Assembly: GCA_015852425.1 (NCBI GenBank)
Contig: JAAAIG010000008.1
Coordinates: 22,559 to 78,170 of the forward strand
Length of the DNA stretch: 55,612 bases
Reading direction: 5' to 3'
DNA from: Gryganskiella cystojenkinii
Lineage: Eukaryota; Mortierellomycota; Mortierellomycetes; Mortierellales; Mortierellaceae
The translations under genes were made by a program, and so were the position numbers. Of the stretch, positions 11,114-23,404 are shown in pieces (the first letter of the stretch is position 1; every line of letters starts with the position of its first letter). A model generated the notes under the pieces. The model ran no database searches and was not told the DNA's origin. It saw only the letters and a list, made by a program, of their open reading frames with translations.

Positions 11114-13525
11114 ATGGCACTTAAACAACAACAACAAACCGCGCCTTTCCAGCTTCGAAACCCCTATCGACTAGATCGACCTGCCTATGATCCGATGGAG
11201 GTCTGGGAGTCAGCCATCGCGGAGGAGGAAGACACCCAGAGGCGCCTATTGCAAAGTCAAATACATCATCAACAGCAGCAACTTCAGCAACTTCAGCAAC
11301 ACCAGCAAACACAAACACAAACACAAACACATCCGCATCGACGCCCTCTTCCTCCTCAGCCCTTAGAATATTCTGTTGGGACACCTGGTTGGGGCGGCAT
11401 CAAAAGAATCCGGGACTACCAAAAGAAAAACTCTTCAGAGAAGCGTTTTTCGAAACTGCAACAACAACAATTGCAACAACAACAATCTCAAGAGGACGGA
11501 TTACCCAGCTACAACGGAACCGTGACTGACAATGCCTCTCAGTACAGCAGTTATTTTGGTCAATCCTGGTTTGGGCATGGTGCGTTCAATCGACCAACTG
11601 CCCCTTCTTCTTCGTCGTCAACCCTCGGTAACCGCCACAACAACAATAACCCGTCGGCGGCTTCAATCACCAAGGGCGCCGCATCTCAATTGCCGGTGCC
11701 CTCGATCATGATTACGCATCATATCGACAACCATTCAGAGTTGACATTCGAGCGTCATGTCGAGTGGTTGACTCAAACAGCACTTTGGTGGGACATGCCC
11801 GTCGTTCACTTGTATCCTGCCCCCGAATCACCAGCCTTGAACGAATATGTCGCAACCGCGGCATCCAAATTTTCAAGCTGGGTTAATTTTGTCAAGATCC
11901 TGGCCAAGGATGCGCACCGACTGGGACCTGGATCCACAGCCCTCAAGGCTCCCGCCCCTCCTACTTCTACTTCAACGCCAAGAGTCAAAGGATCTCGCTC
12001 CATCAAGGGCAAGAAAGAAACGTCTTCTGCTGCTGCTACTGCTGCTTCTTCTTCGTCTATTTCGACTTCGTCCTCGTCCTCGCCTTCAGAGAGCAAGACC
12101 GATCATGCACAGGAGGATGGCGGAATGGTTATGGGTCAGAGCAAAAGAAAGTCATCGACATCAACATCGTTACCGTCACCACTAGAGCCGAGCTCTGCGT
12201 TAGCAGCATCGCCCACATCACCAGCAACAGAGGAACCTATAATTGGCTATGTCTTTGTCGGTTCCGCAGACGAACAGGCTCAATACCATCATGTCTTTGA
12301 GACTCTGGAGAGACTCTTCCCCAAGATTGAGATCCGGTATATCAACTCGTTCGAACCTCATCACCTCCAGACACGACGACAACAGGAACTAAGAGAGGAA
12401 CCTTGTCTCCACGGCCTCAGCTGGATTCATTATTGGAGTGCGGCAAAGGAGTCGCAGGTGCTTCAAAGCAAGATCGTGAACGAAGTTGTTCGAGTTCGAC
12501 CCATGTGGGTCAACAATGAGAACTTACACCGGAACTACACCCCGCCTCCTCCACCTCCACCGACACCTCCCATAGGTGCTACCGTTGTTATCCCTACGTC
12601 TTCATCAGTTGTATCGGTCAGTTCATCGGATGCCCCGACAACAGACCTGATATCTTCGCCTAGCGTCTACATTGTCAACGGCAAAGAAGAACAGGGTTCG
12701 ATGTATGGAGTCTCCTCAAGTGTTTCCATCACGACTCTGCATGATATGGACCGCGTCGATGGTGTAATCTCCAACAAAGAAGACATAGACATGAATCCTT
12801 TCATGCTCGAAATAAAGCCAAGGCAACAGCAGCAAGGACAAGAACAACAATGGCAAGAACAGCAAGGCCAAGAACAGCAAGAACAACAAAAGCGCTTGCG
12901 TCAAGTCCACGAATCGATCTCCTCCAGCAAAGAACTGAACGAGAACGAGGATGGCTGTGCGTCGGCGACCAAACTTCGCCGGGGAAAATTTGATCTCAAG
13001 CGTCTCCCCGCAAAGAGGCCAAGTCTGAACCGGACCCAGAGTTCTCTGGATATCCATCGAGAGCATCACGGCCACCAACACCTTCACCATGACAAGGTCA
13101 CTGGAAGGGGCACAAGCAGCGGCAGTCGTCAATTAAAGACATGGGCTCTGACGTCTTCGATCGTTCGAGGGGACAACGACAGCGGTCTCAAATCTGGAGC
13201 AGAAGCAGCGGATCTACGGGGATACAGGCGATCGGTCTCGACGCCGATGCTTCTTTTCACCAACGACAAGGCGGAACGGCTTCTTCAAGGTGATGACGAG
13301 GATGCATTTGAAGATGATGATGACTGTAGCATGTCTCCTCCTCCTTCCTCACCCACCTCGACTGGCTCTCCAACCTCAACCAAGTCCGATAGTAGTTCCT
13401 CGAAGACTTCCATCTCCTCCACGTCGTCCACTTCCTCAATGAGGTTGAGTCATCGACTCGCCAATCTTGCACAACGGTTGGGCGTTTACAAGATGCGTGG
13501 ATCGTTGATGATGGTCGACATGTAG
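11114..13525 (+). CDS. Uncharacterised 803-aa protein with low-complexity linkers
   Basis: A single uninterrupted frame from ATG to TAG; I recognise no family. Two ordered-looking blocks stand out. Residues about 195-290 (IMITHHIDNHSELTFERHVEWL, then ALWWDMPVVHLYP and FSSWVNFVKILAKDAHRLG) and about 370-480 (IIGYVFVGSADEQAQYHHVF, LERLFPKIEIRYINSF, HGLSWIHYWSAAKESQVLQSK) read like pieces of one alpha/beta domain split by a Ser/Lys-rich insert. Gln/Thr repeats fill the N-terminus; the C-terminus has QQ-rich, acidic and Ser/Thr-rich segments typical of phosphoregulated fungal proteins. There is no signal peptide or membrane segment. A pyrimidine-rich tract just upstream and the length of the frame support the start. 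Function is unknown; a lineage-specific regulatory or scaffold protein is a guess. Confidence 0.8.
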   Translation: MALKQQQQTAPFQLRNPYRLDRPAYDPMEVWESAIAEEEDTQRRLLQSQIHHQQQQLQQLQQHQQTQTQTQTHPHRRPLPPQPLEYSVGTPGWGGIKRIRDYQKKNSSEKRFSKLQQQQLQQQQSQEDGLPSYNGTVTDNASQYSSYFGQSWFGHGAFNRPTAPSSSSSTLGNRHNNNNPSAASITKGAASQLPVPSIMITHHIDNHSELTFERHVEWLTQTALWWDMPVVHLYPAPESPALNEYVATAASKFSSWVNFVKILAKDAHRLGPGSTALKAPAPPTSTSTPRVKGSRSIKGKKETSSAAATAASSSSISTSSSSSPSESKTDHAQEDGGMVMGQSKRKSSTSTSLPSPLEPSSALAASPTSPATEEPIIGYVFVGSADEQAQYHHVFETLERLFPKIEIRYINSFEPHHLQTRRQQELREEPCLHGLSWIHYWSAAKESQVLQSKIVNEVVRVRPMWVNNENLHRNYTPPPPPPPTPPIGATVVIPTSSSVVSVSSSDAPTTDLISSPSVYIVNGKEEQGSMYGVSSSVSITTLHDMDRVDGVISNKEDIDMNPFMLEIKPRQQQQGQEQQWQEQQGQEQQEQQKRLRQVHESISSSKELNENEDGCASATKLRRGKFDLKRLPAKRPSLNRTQSSLDIHREHHGHQHLHHDKVTGRGTSSGSRQLKTWALTSSIVRGDNDSGLKSGAEAADLRGYRRSVSTPMLLFTNDKAERLLQGDDEDAFEDDDDCSMSPPPSSPTSTGSPTSTKSDSSSSKTSISSTSSTSSMRLSHRLANLAQRLGVYKMRGSLMMVDM

Positions 13526-14974
13526 ATTATTGCTTCTTGATTTTTTTTTTTTCACCTTGTTGATATTGATATCCGAACCCATTCTGTCTTTGCTCCTTCC
13601 TTCATTTTTGCCTTCTTCTCTTCCCTTTATTTCGCCACTGTTTTTTCAGGCATTAATATGTATCATATCCACTTTTTCACCTTACAAAAACCAAAACCCA
13701 TCGAGAATAAAGAGCACTGCCATTGTTGTCTTGATCAACACTCTCCCTCCTTCCGGAAGGTTATTCGAATAAGAGATCGTACTGTAGCAAAACGTAAAGA
13801 GAAAGAGCCCTAAAGTAAAAATAGCTTCAGTGTTCCCTCATTCTTGTCACAATGCTGCTCTCTCGAATTCTTCTCTTTCATCTCTCTTTTCTCCACTCCT
13901 TGCGGATCGCCGGCAACATCATCAACAAACAACAATGGGAGCTGAAAGAAAGAAAGAAAGAAAAAAAAAAAGAAAGAACTCCGCCCAAATGAAATTCGCA
14001 GATCGATGTCGTCGGAACAACAGCTGGAACTGATGATCCAAGCAAAAACAAAATAAAAAGTTATGGTCATGGTCGCGTGGTGTCGATCTGGCTTCTTTTT
14101 TGACCGTTTGTTTTCTTTTTTCTTCGTTTTCTCTGCCTAGCAACTAAACATCGCTCACGGTGTGTGCACGAAGAGTCTTTTGATCCAAACTTGGAGGGAA
14201 CAAACAACAATTTCCAGTGCTCCGAGAGATCGATGGGAGTCCAGTGACAAATATCGTTGGCCAGGTCTTGAATTCAATTGTGATGCCGACGCGCAGAGTT
14301 CCCCTCTCTTCCAGTAAAAAACTATTGAGTAAGCACAGAGTGCTCGAACAGTATGTTTCCTATCCTACTGAATGCAAAGAGGGAGTGAGAGTGTACAGGG
14401 GCACCTTCAACAGTTTTGTTATGAAGCATAATCTCACGCTTCATCACGATTACGGCAAAGAAGGCTACATTTTCGGTAGGTGAGCGACTATCAAAAAAAG
14501 AGCATGGTTTGCATGTTCAAAAATAAAAAGCCACTGCTTTTTTTTTATTTTTATCCGTTTGAAAGAGAGCATGTGTGTGATGCTCTCTTGTTCTCGTTCG
14601 GTATAGATCTCCTATGCACTACCTTTAACGTTTTTGACGTGAAGAAATGCCATTATATTAATTGGTATTTGGCAAGAAGTTCAGAAAGTAGAACTGTGTC
14701 AGATACAACAACTCAGTCAGCTCTGAAAAAACAGGGTTTCCCTTCTCTGTCGTGTCCATATTCAGGAACAGTCGAGAAATGAAAAAAAGAACAAAAGAAG
14801 AGAGGGGCTCGCTCGTCTGCCAGGTTGGATCCGGATCCACTCAAACGATCTTCTCTTTACCCCTCCCCCTCTTCGCACGCATTGCTAGAAACCAACAGTG
14901 CAGGCCAATGAATCAACACTAGCGCGAAAACAAGACGCATGCGCGCATCCTCCCTTTTGTGTCTTTGTCTCTTG

Positions 14975-14995
14975 TCTCTCTCTCTCTCTCTCTCT
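14975..14995. repeat. CT microsatellite
   Basis: About ten CT dinucleotides within a longer pyrimidine-rich stretch (14940-15080) in the chitin synthase upstream region. Confidence 0.85.
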
Positions 14996-15631
14996 TTCCC
15001 TCTCGTCTGCTCCCTTCGCTCGCCTTTTTCCGTCCAGTTCTTTTTCTCTTTTACTTCCCTCCCTCCCTCCCTCCAATCCTCATCGCCCCTCTTCTCATTC
15101 TCATTCTCATTCTTTTCCTCCACCTTGGTCTCCTGGTGGCATAGACATCCATCCATTCACTTAATGCATTTCTTTGCTCATTCTTAATCTCTTTATTTTT
15201 TTTTGTTTTTTTTGTTTTTCACCTTTTCTCTCTATCCTCTTCCTGTCAGTGCCGTTAGTTCATTCGTTTTCAGTACCCTCTCTGCATTGCATCGCATTGA
15301 ATACATTATAATCTGTTTTATTTGCATCACGACCTCGTCCTCCTCAATCCGCTCTGTTCATCGACCTCATTCTATTCTCTCACTCTCCCAGGTAAAGTGT
15401 TTATTCCATCCTCGGACCCAACCTTTACCACCACACTAAAAACAAAAAAGGTTGTGTGCCCCGAGCCAAAACACGACAAACACCTTATTCTATCAGGGCA
15501 CACAAACTATGCCTCTATACTTTTTTGAGTTTTCCCCGGTAAATGTGAAACGTTGCACAGGGCTTTTCATTTTCCTGTGCCTTCATTTCCTTCTTTCTTT
15601 GATCGGCATAATTGAGTAAACACGACTCGCC

Positions 15632-15659
15632 AAACAACAACAACAACAACAACAACAAT
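15632..15659. repeat. CAA microsatellite
   Basis: About eight CAA units, followed by a diverged CAA/AAC stretch, in non-coding sequence upstream of the chitin synthase. Confidence 0.85.
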
Positions 15660-15938
15660 CAAACAATAACAACACACTGCAGTACTGGCTACCGAACGTG
15701 TACGACTAGCCTCGACAGAAAAAATTAAGTTACGGATATCCTAGTTCGTCCTCATACACTCACATACACATACACCCTACGCGCGTGCAAGCCAGTCTGT
15801 CCAACAGCTAAAAACAACTACACCATGCACCCACTCCATCTGGGCATGCTGTTCATTATATTACACTGCAGCAACGACAAAGCTTACTCCGCCTACAGAA
15901 AGAGAAGTCGCAATTGCCGGCTCTTTTTTTTTTTTTTT

Positions 15939-16004
15939 NNNNNNNNNNNNNNNNNNNNNNNNNNNNNNNNNNNNNNNNNNNNNNNNNNNNNNNNNNNNNN
16001 NNNN
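15939..16004. other. Assembly gap (66 N)
   Basis: Sixty-six undetermined bases directly after a run of about 16 T. The gap probably reflects a homopolymer that the assembly could not cross; its real length is unknown. Confidence 0.98.
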
Positions 16005-17546
16005 ATGTCCTCCTCGCTCTCTATCAATTTTCTCTCTCACAAAACTCTTTTACGGTTGTTTTTTCTCATTTCCCTTTCTCCCTCTCTCTCAAACATCGAA
16101 AGAGAAAGCCAGAGATTGGATTTGTGCATGCGTTATGTGAATGGGGTACAGGAAAAGATAGAGTCCATAATATCCAAATCCTCACCCCCTTCTCATCATC
16201 ACCCCTCCTTTCTTGGTGTCGCGTGTATCCCCACGATCTGGTCCAAACCACGGTCCAGAAACGCACACGCAGGCCCGAAGGTCGTTTATTTTTGCATTTT
16301 TGGTTATTATCTCTCCATCTCGACAAACAAATCAGCCCCGATCGGGGCATCTGAACCATCGCTCAAAATCCATCTCATCTCTAACTCACCTTAACCTTCA
16401 TTCACTTTCAAACCATTTAAATTCGCTGAACGGTGCGGTCCTGAACGCTTTTTGCTGTGCTCAGGTACAACCGCCTCTCTTTTTTTTAAAGAAACTTACT
16501 TTTTATTCCCTCCACCTGCATCATTGTTTAATTTATCAACACGATTCGCCCTCCCCCCTTCCTTTCTATTTTGACATGACAAATGCAGGCACTCTGCTGC
16601 AAACATGCCACCCCTCCCTGCGCACACAGTGCCTCTTCCTCTGTTTCCGCGATGGAACTTTGCGTGGAGAAGCATTTGTGAGGGAGCATTTGATTTCCGG
16701 GTGAATTGCTGTAAACACTCTCGACTTCAGCCTCACAAACTGATTGTGGTGTTTTAATGGCACACGCTCTCAACCCCTGACAGTTCGACTCTTTGTTTCG
16801 CCACCAAATGCACATGCTAACAATGCCCCCCTCTGGTTTCTTTTCATGTTTTGTGTTCCATTTAGTTTTCCCCATCAAACCCCAAAAGAATCGCTCCCAT
16901 CCCAGAAGCGATTTCAACAGAGCCAACAACAAAAAAAGAAAAAAAACGCAAAGGTATGTAACAGAAGCTGCAGCCGAAATTGGACGTGAAAGGGTGGTGT
17001 GTTGACTTTTTTGAGAGAAGAAACAGGGAAACGGGGTGTGTGGCGGAAGTTATATTAATATGTGTTGTTTTTTACAGGGCACAGGGAATAGGAAGGGGGA
17101 GAGAAGGAGAAGAGCGACAATGTGGGAAAGATATTGTTGTGCCTTCCGTTTGATATATATTTCAAAAGTGCAGATGGCATGGTCCGCAAAAAGAGCATGG
17201 ACTTGGACCTTGGGTCATGATGGCCTATTGAGACACTTTTTTATGTTCTTGTTCTTGTTTTTTTTTGCAACCTGTTAGTCTTTCTCCTCGATATCTGTCC
17301 CCTTTCTTCTCCTGCCTGCGCTCTTTATCCTCTGTCTCCTTTTTTATGGTTTTTTTTGGTAGTTTGTTATATTTCTATTCAATCCTTTTCTCCGTGTCTC
17401 CAGGTTGGACATGGAAGAAATATTCGAGTCGCATCTGTGAATCAAGGAATGAGACGAACGCGCAGGCAGCCTCCGTGCTGTTCCTATCCTATCTAGTCCA
17501 TGATTACTACAACGACTCTTTCTTTGAGCAGAGACCGAGAGAAAGA

Positions 17547-17573
17547 ATGAGAGAGAGAGAGAGAGAGAGAGAG
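17547..17573. repeat. GA microsatellite with GT tail
   Basis: About twelve GA units followed by a short GT run (to about 17585) in non-coding sequence upstream of the chitin synthase. Confidence 0.85.
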
Positions 17574-18610
17574 CGTGTGTGTGTGATCACGATCCCTTTC
17601 TTTGGTTCCTTGTTTCCCCAGAGCCAGTTTCCAGTCTTGAGCTAAGCTAGTTCTCTGCTTCACTTTGTTCCATTTGCCTTTACAAAGCACAACCGCGACT
17701 TCAACGCGATTTTCTTCTTCTCTTATTTCCCATTCTTGAACGACCCGGTGCTGACTGACAGACCCGACGGCGAGAACAGCGTGAGAGAGGACGGTTCGGT
17801 ATTTGCCCCATGTCGTCAGTTTGTAAGATGGAAAACCCTTCTGTTTTTTTCTCTGACTCAGTCAAACAACCGATACAGGGCGAAATCTTCGATTCCTTCC
17901 TGAGACCCTTTCCGCTGTCCCAGTCATCTCGCGATGCAGTGTCTGACTGTACTGGAGCTGAATGGGAGGCAAAAAGCTGCGTCGACCCTGATCGTTCTGT
18001 TTGTTCTGTTTCCTCTCTATTATTCCCGATACCACGTTTCCCTGGGCTAATGATCAAATTCGCCATCAGGATCCATCGAGATTCATTTCATTGGACCCTT
18101 TTCTTCCCGTTGTTGCCATCGTTCGTTCCATTCCTTCCCATTCTGTAAATCCATTTTCTTTCATCTTTGACATTTATCCCATTTCGTTTTCGGGTTTCTT
18201 TTTTCTTTTTTTTCTTGTGATCACGCACTTGAATACTTTCCACGCGACAGGACGCGTTTTGCATATTTACTCTTTCTCGTACTCCCACCCTCTCATCGCT
18301 GCACCTTTTTCTGTTCTTTTCACGGCTAACCACAATTGCACCATTCGTTTCGATCGACAGACACTAACCATCTACAGGCAACCTCTTCCTCCCCTTCTAT
18401 CTCCCTTCTGTTCTCAATTTTAATTTATTTTCGGATATCAACTCAAGCAGGACATAGCACCCACCACCCCTCAGCACACTCTCAACTACAAGCCACACTT
18501 TGTATCCCTCTCTTCATCTTCTCATCCACACGACAACATACTCGCATCACAAACGATATCGCAACAACCTTGTACTGAAAAGATCCACAAATAACCCCCC
18601 CCCCACAACA

Positions 18611-21600
18611 ATGGAAACAGGGTATCAAGATCTGGAGAGCCAAGCACCCCATGAGCCTTCACAGTCCAGTCGGCGACAATCCCAGGGCGGTCCAAGTCTG
18701 ACGATCGACACTTCCAACTCTGCCGCTCGACATAGTGGCAACAACAGCAACGGCAATGGTAACAGTGGTCGACCTAACAACAACTCGACGAATTTCCGGA
18801 GGCAGAAATCTCTTGTCCGACCAGAGCGTGAGCGAATCGACAAGAACCACCCTCAATACTTTTATAGGAATGTCACACAAAACTTGGATGGGTCCCATGT
18901 CAAGGTTCAACCGTCGTCCACAGGGAATGACCCGACTGGAGCAGCCGCCAGTAGTTCGACGCCTACGCTGGCAAGAGGCCGTTCCTCTTCTGGTGGTTTT
19001 GGAGGTGGGCTCCGTCGAGGAAAGAGTGTTCTGGGACGTGAACCAGAGAAACCTGGCCAGACCCGGGCCAACAAAGCCTCCGCACCCAAACGCAAAACCA
19101 TGACCGATATCAAGCATATGAAGAACCCATTGAAGAAGAAGGAAGAGAAGAAGGAATGGCCCTCGAAGTGGATCATCTACTATAACGCTATTACATGTTG
19201 CTTTCCTGCAGCGTTGCTCAAAAGATGCGGTAAGAGATTCTGGATGCCTTGCTTTTTCAGAGCGAAAATAGACAATGTGGGATCTGAATCAAAGGAGCAA
19301 CTTTTGGAAACCTTTTCCTTCTAACCTTCATTTTCGTCCTTTTCTTAGGCATGCACACACTCGAGATTCAAAGGGCATGGCGTGAAAAGATTGCGTTGGT
19401 CTCCTTAATTGTGATGATGGTCTTGGCCGTCGCCTTCTTGACTTTTGGACTTCAACAAGCTCTTTGTCAGGACGAACAATCGGGCAAATTTGTGGCTGGA
19501 TCTCGGGAACAGGACGTTATTGTTAACGGTATGGGTTACTACTTTAACGCTCAGGACAGTGGCAACGGGGAGCCTGTCTGGCTACATCCGTCGTTGAACA
19601 AGGATATCTCGAGTGAAACCGTCGATATCATGAATGCACCCGGTTACGCCGCCAAGGGCATGGACGCCTCGTTTCTCTTCCAGGATTTTGCTGGTGGCGC
19701 CTGTGAGGGCTTTATCACTCGATCGACCCCAGCGGCTCTTACGGATCCTCAGACCAACTACTACTTCCCTTGCGTCATGAGATCCATCACCGGAAACACG
19801 CCTGTGAATTCGACAGTCGACAAGGTCGGCTCTGCTTGCCACGCACCTGCAGCCGATCGAACTGCCTGGTCCAATCTCAAGAGTCTCTACAATGCGCCAG
19901 CTTACTACACATGGGGCAACATATCAAACACGGATAGAATGTTGTTTGCGTACGATGGCGATGTGATCGATGCCGAGATCTTGAACTGGATCAAGACCGA
20001 CTACACCATCGACGAGAGTCTACTTGCTCTCAGGAACGGAACGATTCGACTTCAACGAGACTTGTCGTTTTTGTTTGTGCAAAAGAAGATGACCAAGGTC
20101 GGTGCTTGTCTGAAACAGATTGCTCGTGTTGGTGCGATGGATTCCAAGACGATTGGCTGCATGACCTCGGATGTGATCACGTATGTCTCCCTGGTGATCA
20201 TCTTGGGTGTCGTCTTTATCAAGTTTTTCCTGGCTGTCTTTTTCGGTTGGTTCCTGAGCCATCGCCTAGGTGGATTCGAGAATGAGACCTATCAAGAGCG
20301 TATGAAGCGTGCAGAGCAGATCGAAGCGTGGAGTTCAGACATCAACAAGCCAGCGTTCGCCAATGCAAAGAGAACGACTTTTTTCCCAACGACCTCAAGA
20401 TTCACACAACCAGGCGTCAACCCCGGTACCTCTAGTGGACTAGGGACTCCTTCGTCTTTGGGACCTGCAAGTGCCCGACCATTGTCCTCCTTCAACCGAC
20501 CCAACAGCACTCTAAAGCCCTACACTCCTCCAGCCTCACCTGCCATCAACCCTGCCTTCCTCTCGGCCTCGAGTTCGTCATTGGGTCGCGGATCGTATTT
20601 CAACCAGCAACTGGGTCCCAATGGAACGCCACCACCCTCGCCCCCACCTCTGCCTAATTCATTGAGACCCTCTAGTATTGCCAGCTTTGGAGGCATGCGC
20701 CAGGTTTCTAGACGGTCTTCGACTTCTTCCTCGACTGCGACTCAACCCTCGAACTGCCCGATGCCAGTTTCGCCGTTTTTGGTTCCTCAACCCCCAGTCT
20801 CATTCCAGCCGTTCAACTTCCCCTTGATTCACACCATGTCCTTGGTCACCTGTTACTCCGAGGGCATTGATGGCTTGAGAACGACCTTGGATTCGATCGC
20901 GACTACAGATTACCCCAACTCGCACAAGCTGATTGTCGTCATTTGCGATGGCATGATCATCGGTGCCGGTAACAACCTGTCAACGCCGGATATCTGTCTT
21001 TCAATGATGCAAGACGACCTGGTCCCCCGTGACGATGTCGTTGCTCATTCCTATGTTGCTATTGCTGACGGTACAAAGCGTCACAACATGGCCAAGGTCT
21101 ATGCTGGATTCTACAAATATGACGACGAGACGGTCCCAGACAAGAAGTTGCAGAAGCGTGTCCCCATGTGTATTATTGTCAAGTGCGGTGGTCCCACGGA
21201 ACAGAACCTGCCCAAGCCTGGTAATCGTGGCAAGCGTGATTCTCAGATTATTCTGATGGGGTTCCTGCAGCATGTCATGTTTGATGAGCGTATGACCTCT
21301 TTCGAATACGAGTTGTTCAACACCATCTGGCGAGTCACTGGTGTCGCCCCTGATCGATATGAGATTGTACTTATGGTAAGAGAAAATGAAGCTACATCAA
21401 AAACAAGTGATGGGACGCACTGTTTCAAAGTAATACTCATCATATACCCTCTTTGGTAAAACAGGTGGACGCCGATACCAAGGTTTACCCAGACTCTCTT
21501 TCGCGTATGATCGCCGCCATGGCGCACGACCATGACATTATGGGTCTCTGTGGCGAGACGAAGATTGCCAACAAGACTGACTCCTGGGTGACCATGATCC

Positions 21601-23057
21601 AAGTCTTTGAGTACTACATATCTCATCATATGTCCAAGGCCTTCGAGTCCATGTTTGGAGGAGTGACATGCTTACCCGGTTGTTTCTGTATGTACCGTAT
21701 CAAGGCCCCCAAAGGGCCCAACGGTTACTGGGTTCCTATCCTGGCCAACCCGGATATTGTCGAGCATTATTCTGAGAATGTTGTCGACACTCTGCACAAG
21801 AAGAACTTGCTGTTGTTGGGTGAGGATCGTTACCTGTCCACGCTCATGCTCCGAACCTTCCCCAAGCGCAAGATGATGTTTGTTCCCCAAGCGATCTGCA
21901 AGACTGTCGTGCCTGATACTTTCAAGATTCTATTGTCTCAGCGTCGTCGTTGGATTAACTCTACGATCCACAACTTGATGGAGTTGGTCCTGGTCCGCGA
22001 TCTTTGTGGTACCTTCTGTTTCTCGATGCAGTTTGTTATTTTCATGGAGTTGGTCGGAACTGTGGTTTTGCCTGCGGCCATCTCGTTTACGATCTACTTG
22101 GTTACGATCTCGATCTACCGTGCGGTCTCACATGATGAGAAGATTCCCGATACCACGGTCCCCCTGTTGCTGTTGGCGGCTATTCTGGGTCTGCCTGCTG
22201 TCTTGATTGTAATGACCTCGCGCAAGATGGTATATGTTGGTTGGATGATGGTCTACCTGTGCTCGATCTTTGTCTGGAATTTCGTCCTCCCCGCTTATGC
22301 GTACTGGCATTTCGATGATTTCTCTTGGGGTCAAACCCGTATGGTCGCTGGTGAGGTCGCAGGCGAAGATCACGGTGGTAAACAAGGTCAATTCGACAGT
22401 TCCCATATCACGATGAAACGATGGGGTGAATGGGAGAAGGAACGGCGACAAAAGGCCGCCATCTTAGCCGGTTTGCCTACGCCTCAATTTCTGGTTTCGG
22501 ATTCCGGTGAAGATTGGCTCGGAGGTGGACTCCGAGAGGAAGAGCTTTCTGACGAGTCCTCCTCCTCGAGACAGACCGGAGATAGCTCGCTGCCATTCGC
22601 GAGTCGTCACCATTTGAACTCTGGAGGCTCTTCCGTCTCCACGGCTCAGTACTCTCTCGCAGAGAACCATCACTATGGCATGTACAATCCTCCAGCTCCG
22701 CTAGCGCCCGTCATGGACTCGATCCCCTTGTTGAACATGCAAGGCTCGACTCCTCCGGGAACGATAGGCAGGACCTATAATCAACCACCAACATATCAAC
22801 CTCCACATCATCAACTATCATCACAACAGCCACAAATGCAACAACGGACCTCAACTGTGACAACGCTGACACCTCCCAGTAACAATTCAAGCTCAATAGT
22901 AGCAACAGCACCCCCAAGCCGTGGTTTCACGGCTTCTCCTAAATTGACTAGCAACCTCGCCAACTCGAGTTTTACACCTTCGTCCGCAGCAGAACCACCC
23001 AGTGGTCCAAGGCTGGTCTCGATCGATACTCGACCCCCACCTTCGTCTTCGTCATAG
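18611..23057 (+). CDS. Chitin synthase, division 2, class IV (Chs3 type)
   Basis: Three exons (18611-19229, 19349-21375, 21465-23057) join in phase to give 1412 residues. The product polymerises UDP-GlcNAc into wall chitin at the plasma membrane. N-terminally there is a disordered basic region, then the class IV signature [14 protein letters not shown] and a first membrane span (about 221-245). A second span lies near 480 ([20 protein letters not shown]). The GT2 catalytic core follows: [10 protein letters not shown] (about 700), VDADTK at the exon 3 start (about 883), [17 protein letters not shown] and the product-site QRRRW (about 1040). At least two hydrophobic C-terminal blocks and FSWGQTR follow. 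There is no myosin motor, which separates it from classes V and VII. The Ser/Thr/Pro/Gln-rich tail is long. It converges on the WD40 gene; an AATAAA near 23343-23350 is the likely 3' end. Confidence 0.95.
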
Positions 23058-23404
23058 CTATGAAATCACACAACTAGAAAGTTCCCTTCCCACCCTCCAC
23101 TTTTATGTAACGTTATCTTTGTTATCTAAACAAGTTATCACATTCTCAATCCCCTCCTACTCCCTTCCATCCCCTTTTAGACGTCAATTAGTAAACATAC
23201 CTCTTTAATCATCCTCAACCAATGCGAGAATGGTGAACTCGAGCAACAAAACTGCTTTTTTTTTGAAAATGCAAAATGTTTAATGATCGCTACCGGCAAT
23301 GTTTTTCTGTCGAGCACGTAACGATTTTCCAATTCAATAATAATAAATAAAGATCATACTGGAAAAATGAGAAGGGTACTCTAGGAAACTTTTCTTTCTT
23401 TTTT

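Larger units (their letters stand above)
13526..18610. other. 5-kb gene-free region upstream of chitin synthase
   Basis: No convincing coding sequence in about 5 kb. The region is strongly C/T-rich on the plus strand, with CT, CAA and GA microsatellites and many short frames that look random. It contains the 66-base assembly gap. From about 18250 to 18600 the sequence has C/T-rich and ACA-rich blocks typical of a fungal leader directly before the chitin synthase ATG. It may hold a long promoter, a spliced 5' leader or a non-coding RNA; the sequence alone does not decide. Confidence 0.45.

Noticed and set aside
14217..14483. 88-codon open frame in the region upstream of chitin synthase
   Set aside because: It opens with GTG rather than ATG, has no splice or family support, and lies in biased non-coding sequence.
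15825..16394. Open frame spanning the 66-N gap
   Set aside because: Its length depends on translating unknown bases; the flanks read as T-run and C/T-rich artefacts.
18500..18610. Upstream extension of the chitin synthase frame
   Set aside because: It opens with TTG, contains a C-run and ACA-rich leader sequence, and the ATG at 18611 follows a good context (ccacaacaATG).
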